Positions 19,551 through 21,448 of a stretch of 21,448 bases of DNA are shown here, piece by piece. The DNA is taken from positions 1 to 21,448 of the IMG/VR virus record IMGVR_UViG_3300031951_001396; one strand, written 5' to 3'. A program made the translations under genes and the position numbers. Every line of letters begins with the position of its first letter. Position 1 is the stretch's first letter. Origin of the DNA: a virus. The notes under the pieces were generated by a model. It had not been told where the DNA came from. It searched no databases and was given only the letters and a program-made list of their open reading frames with translations.

Positions 19551-21244
19551 TGCCTGCGCCGACGAATCTCACCGCGGCGACGGCGCTCGGCATCGATACG
19601 CTGCCGTACAGTCTGTCGCTCGACGTGTCCGGGGCGGTGGCGCCGGACTATGACGTGTGGTGGTCGTTCGCGTCGGCGGTTGATGGCGTCGTGGGCTTCA
19701 AGGCCGCCGCGGCGTCTGGCGCGGTGACGTACGCGCCTGAGACCACGCTGTGGTATGGCGCGCCGTCGAGTCTCACACAGGTGACGACGATCGGATCCGG
19801 GTCCGTGTCGGCGATTGATCGGCCGATCTACTTCCCGGTGCTGGCCGGCGTCACGTACTACCTGCGGATCCGTAACTCGCTGGGGTCGGCGCCGGATGTG
19901 CTGCTCGAGGTGTCCGCGGCGGCGGCGCCGAATGGGGCGGTGGCGCCGGGGTCGCTGCTGATTTCGACGGTCGATGGCGATATGCCGATCATTGCGCTGG
20001 ATGCCGCGACGGGGGCCGTGTTGGGCTTCCCGGTGGTGGCGTTCCCGCCGGGCGGCGACTTCGCGGACATCCTGCCGTCGTCGGGGCGCTCGATCTGGCC
20101 GTTCGGGTCCAACGTGTTCCGGATCTACGATAGCGCCTTCGCGCTCGTGGCCGAGGTGTCGGGCTTCTCGGGCTTCGGGCCCGGGCAGGCGAAGCCGATC
20201 AGCACGAACCGAGACGCTACGTTCTATGTCTGCGCGGGTGGCTCGGGCGCCACGATGGCCAAGGTGCAGACGGTGAGTAACGCCGGCGTGATCGGCGGGA
20301 CGACGTGGACGCTGGGCCATGCGAGCGTGATCAGCATCGCGCCGAGTCTCGACGAGGCCACGCTGTACTACACGGTGGAGCTCACGAACGCGGTCTATGC
20401 GTGGAATCTGGGGACGAATGCGGCGCTGCCGACGTTTGCGACGCACAGCGGATCGAACTGGCGCGCGGTCCAGGTAATCGTGCTCGCCGACACGTCGGTC
20501 TTGGTGCTCTGGGCGCAGTTCGCTTCCCCGTTCGAGGTGGAAGTCATTCGCTACAACGCGGCCGGCGTGGTCCAGAATACTTTCACGTTTGGGGCGACGA
20601 CGCCGAAGCTGATCGCCCACGGCCCGGATGATCCCACGTCGTTCTGGATCTGGACCGTGGACAACTGGACGGCCACGTTTGAACGGGTGCGCGTGAGCGA
20701 TGGCGTGGCGCTGGCGTCGTTCACGACGGCGCTGCAGTCCGGCCAGGTCTACGCCCGGGCGGACTATGCGACCACGGCGGTGGCGGATGCGTTCGTGCCG
20801 TCGTCCACGTGTCCGTTCCTGCTGTGGTACGCCGCGCAGTCGCCGTTGCCGCCGATCTTCCCGCTGCCGCCTCCCGGGCCGTCGCCCTCGGGCTATACGA
20901 CGGAGACACTGATTCCGCGGCGGTTGCGGCGGGCGCCGCATCTCTCGCTCGAGCAACGGACGCGGTTCTATGGCACCGTCCAGGTCGATCTGGAGTGCGG
21001 CCGGGCCCTGGCGACGGGGCAGGGGCGCGATCCGCAGATCATGCTGCGCTGGTCGGATGACGGCGGCCATACGTGGTCGAACGAGCATTGGCGATCGGCC
21101 GGTCGGATGGGGCAGTACGCGCATCGGGCGCTGTGGCAGCGCGGCGGGCGCTCGCGGGATCGGATCTTCGAAGTGGTCGTCTCAGATCCGGTGCCGTGGA
21201 ACCTGCTCCAGATGATTCTGGACGTGCAGGAGGGCTTGAGCTGA
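19550..21244 (+). CDS. Tail protein: propeller-like body with SNEHW-type C-terminal domain
   Basis: This 564-aa structural protein has three parts. Residues 1-125 are beta-rich and lectin- or Ig-like. Residues 140-410 show repeated short strands (LLISTVDGDMPIIALDAATG, SIAPSLDEATLYYTVEL, RYNAAGVVQNTFTFG) that resemble a beta-propeller of the YVTN/PQQ kind. A Pro-rich hinge (about 433-450, PLPPIFPLPPPGPSPSG) leads to a C-terminal domain (460-564) with LRWSDDGGHTWSNEHWRSA and SRDRIFEVVVSDPVPWNLL, a domain I recall in gp10-like and related phage tail proteins. ATG 19550 overlaps the gp10-like stop. It may be a second tail-plug layer or an attachment part. Function is inferred. Confidence 0.6.
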   Translation: MPAPTNLTAATALGIDTLPYSLSLDVSGAVAPDYDVWWSFASAVDGVVGFKAAAASGAVTYAPETTLWYGAPSSLTQVTTIGSGSVSAIDRPIYFPVLAGVTYYLRIRNSLGSAPDVLLEVSAAAAPNGAVAPGSLLISTVDGDMPIIALDAATGAVLGFPVVAFPPGGDFADILPSSGRSIWPFGSNVFRIYDSAFALVAEVSGFSGFGPGQAKPISTNRDATFYVCAGGSGATMAKVQTVSNAGVIGGTTWTLGHASVISIAPSLDEATLYYTVELTNAVYAWNLGTNAALPTFATHSGSNWRAVQVIVLADTSVLVLWAQFASPFEVEVIRYNAAGVVQNTFTFGATTPKLIAHGPDDPTSFWIWTVDNWTATFERVRVSDGVALASFTTALQSGQVYARADYATTAVADAFVPSSTCPFLLWYAAQSPLPPIFPLPPPGPSPSGYTTETLIPRRLRRAPHLSLEQRTRFYGTVQVDLECGRALATGQGRDPQIMLRWSDDGGHTWSNEHWRSAGRMGQYAHRALWQRGGRSRDRIFEVVVSDPVPWNLLQMILDVQEGLS

Positions 21245-21448
21245 TGGCCTATCCGCTCGAGGGGCATCCGATCGTGGATCCACGCACGGGGCGCGTCACG
21301 CCGCCGTGGCTGGCGTTCTTCAACCTGCTGGCGACATCCGCGGGCGGTGGCGGGGGGGCGCTCACGGGGCTGTCGGGGCCTGTCACGACGCCGCTGGGCG
21401 GAGGCGTGCAGCCGACCACGATCACGCCGACCGGGGTGACGCCTGGCA
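21244..21448 (+). CDS. Tail-fibre-like protein, N-terminal fragment (cut by window end)
   Basis: The frame opens at ATG 21244, in an ATGA-type overlap with the preceding stop, and runs open to the end of the window (68 codons). The start YPLEGHPIVDPRTGRVTPPW and then LAFFNLL, followed by Gly/Thr/Pro-rich low complexity, is typical of virion-attachment ends of phage tail fibres. The receptor-binding end is outside the window, so fold and specificity cannot be judged. Confidence 0.6.
   Translation, partial: MAYPLEGHPIVDPRTGRVTPPWLAFFNLLATSAGGGGGALTGLSGPVTTPLGGGVQPTTITPTGVTPG

Noticed and set aside
19505-21124. A 539-aa open frame on the - strand opposite the propeller-like tail gene.
   Set aside because: Its product is extremely Arg/His-rich and shapeless, typical of the antisense of a GC-rich gene, and it lies fully opposite a well-supported gene.
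1-21448. Integrase, repressor, attachment site, lysis cassette or anti-defence island.
   Set aside because: No matching proteins or repeats were seen in the window; they may lie outside it.

Overview
The window is a stretch of a tailed bacteriophage or prophage genome. All convincing genes lie on the + strand, most are packed with 1-14 bp overlaps, and base composition is GC-rich (about 60-73% in the 60-base lines I counted by hand). The head and tail genes follow the P22-like (short-tailed, podovirus) order: small terminase candidate, large terminase, portal, scaffold candidate, coat, gp4-like adaptor, gp10-like plug protein. The host cannot be named from sequence alone; GC content and strong purine-rich ribosome binding sites only suggest a high-GC bacterium. 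No integrase, repressor, lysis gene, tRNA or CRISPR array is visible, so lifestyle is undetermined.

Layout. (1) 12-5129, recombination and DNA-metabolism block: HNH endonuclease, small hypotheticals, a Bet/RecT single-strand annealing protein, a Cys-rich protein, a beta-class DNA methyltransferase, a NinB-like protein, a J-domain protein and a second HNH protein. (2) 5130-5267, the largest intergenic gap (138 bp): a TTGACA box, an operator-like 18-bp dyad and a leader that can fold into a compact three-way junction followed by a hairpin overlapping the ribosome binding site. (3) 5268-9631, replication block: a small protein, a DUF1376/YdaU-type replication protein with an iteron-like and AT-enriched segment inside its gene (candidate origin), a DnaB helicase, then small accessory proteins including a VRR-NUC-like nuclease candidate, a winged-helix-like protein and a tiny zinc-ribbon protein. 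(4) 9632-9755: leader with a hairpin that ends just before the next start. (5) 9756-18412, packaging and head: small terminase candidate, TerL, two small proteins, portal, a 58-aa protein, scaffold candidate, coat, possible decoration protein, AT-hook protein, gp4-like adaptor. (6) 18417-21448, tail: gp10-like protein, a 564-aa protein with a propeller-like middle and a separate C-terminal domain, and the start of a tail-fibre-like protein cut by the window end.

How it fits together. Bet, the NinB-like protein, HNH proteins and the VRR-NUC candidate would handle annealing and processing of recombination intermediates. The DUF1376 protein would mark an origin and DnaB would unwind it. The methyltransferase would protect phage DNA. 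The terminase pair, portal, scaffold and coat build and fill the head, and gp4/gp10-like proteins close it. The observations most worth a second look are the structured leader at 5136-5268, the embedded origin candidate at 5776-5868, and the rearranged gp10 region.
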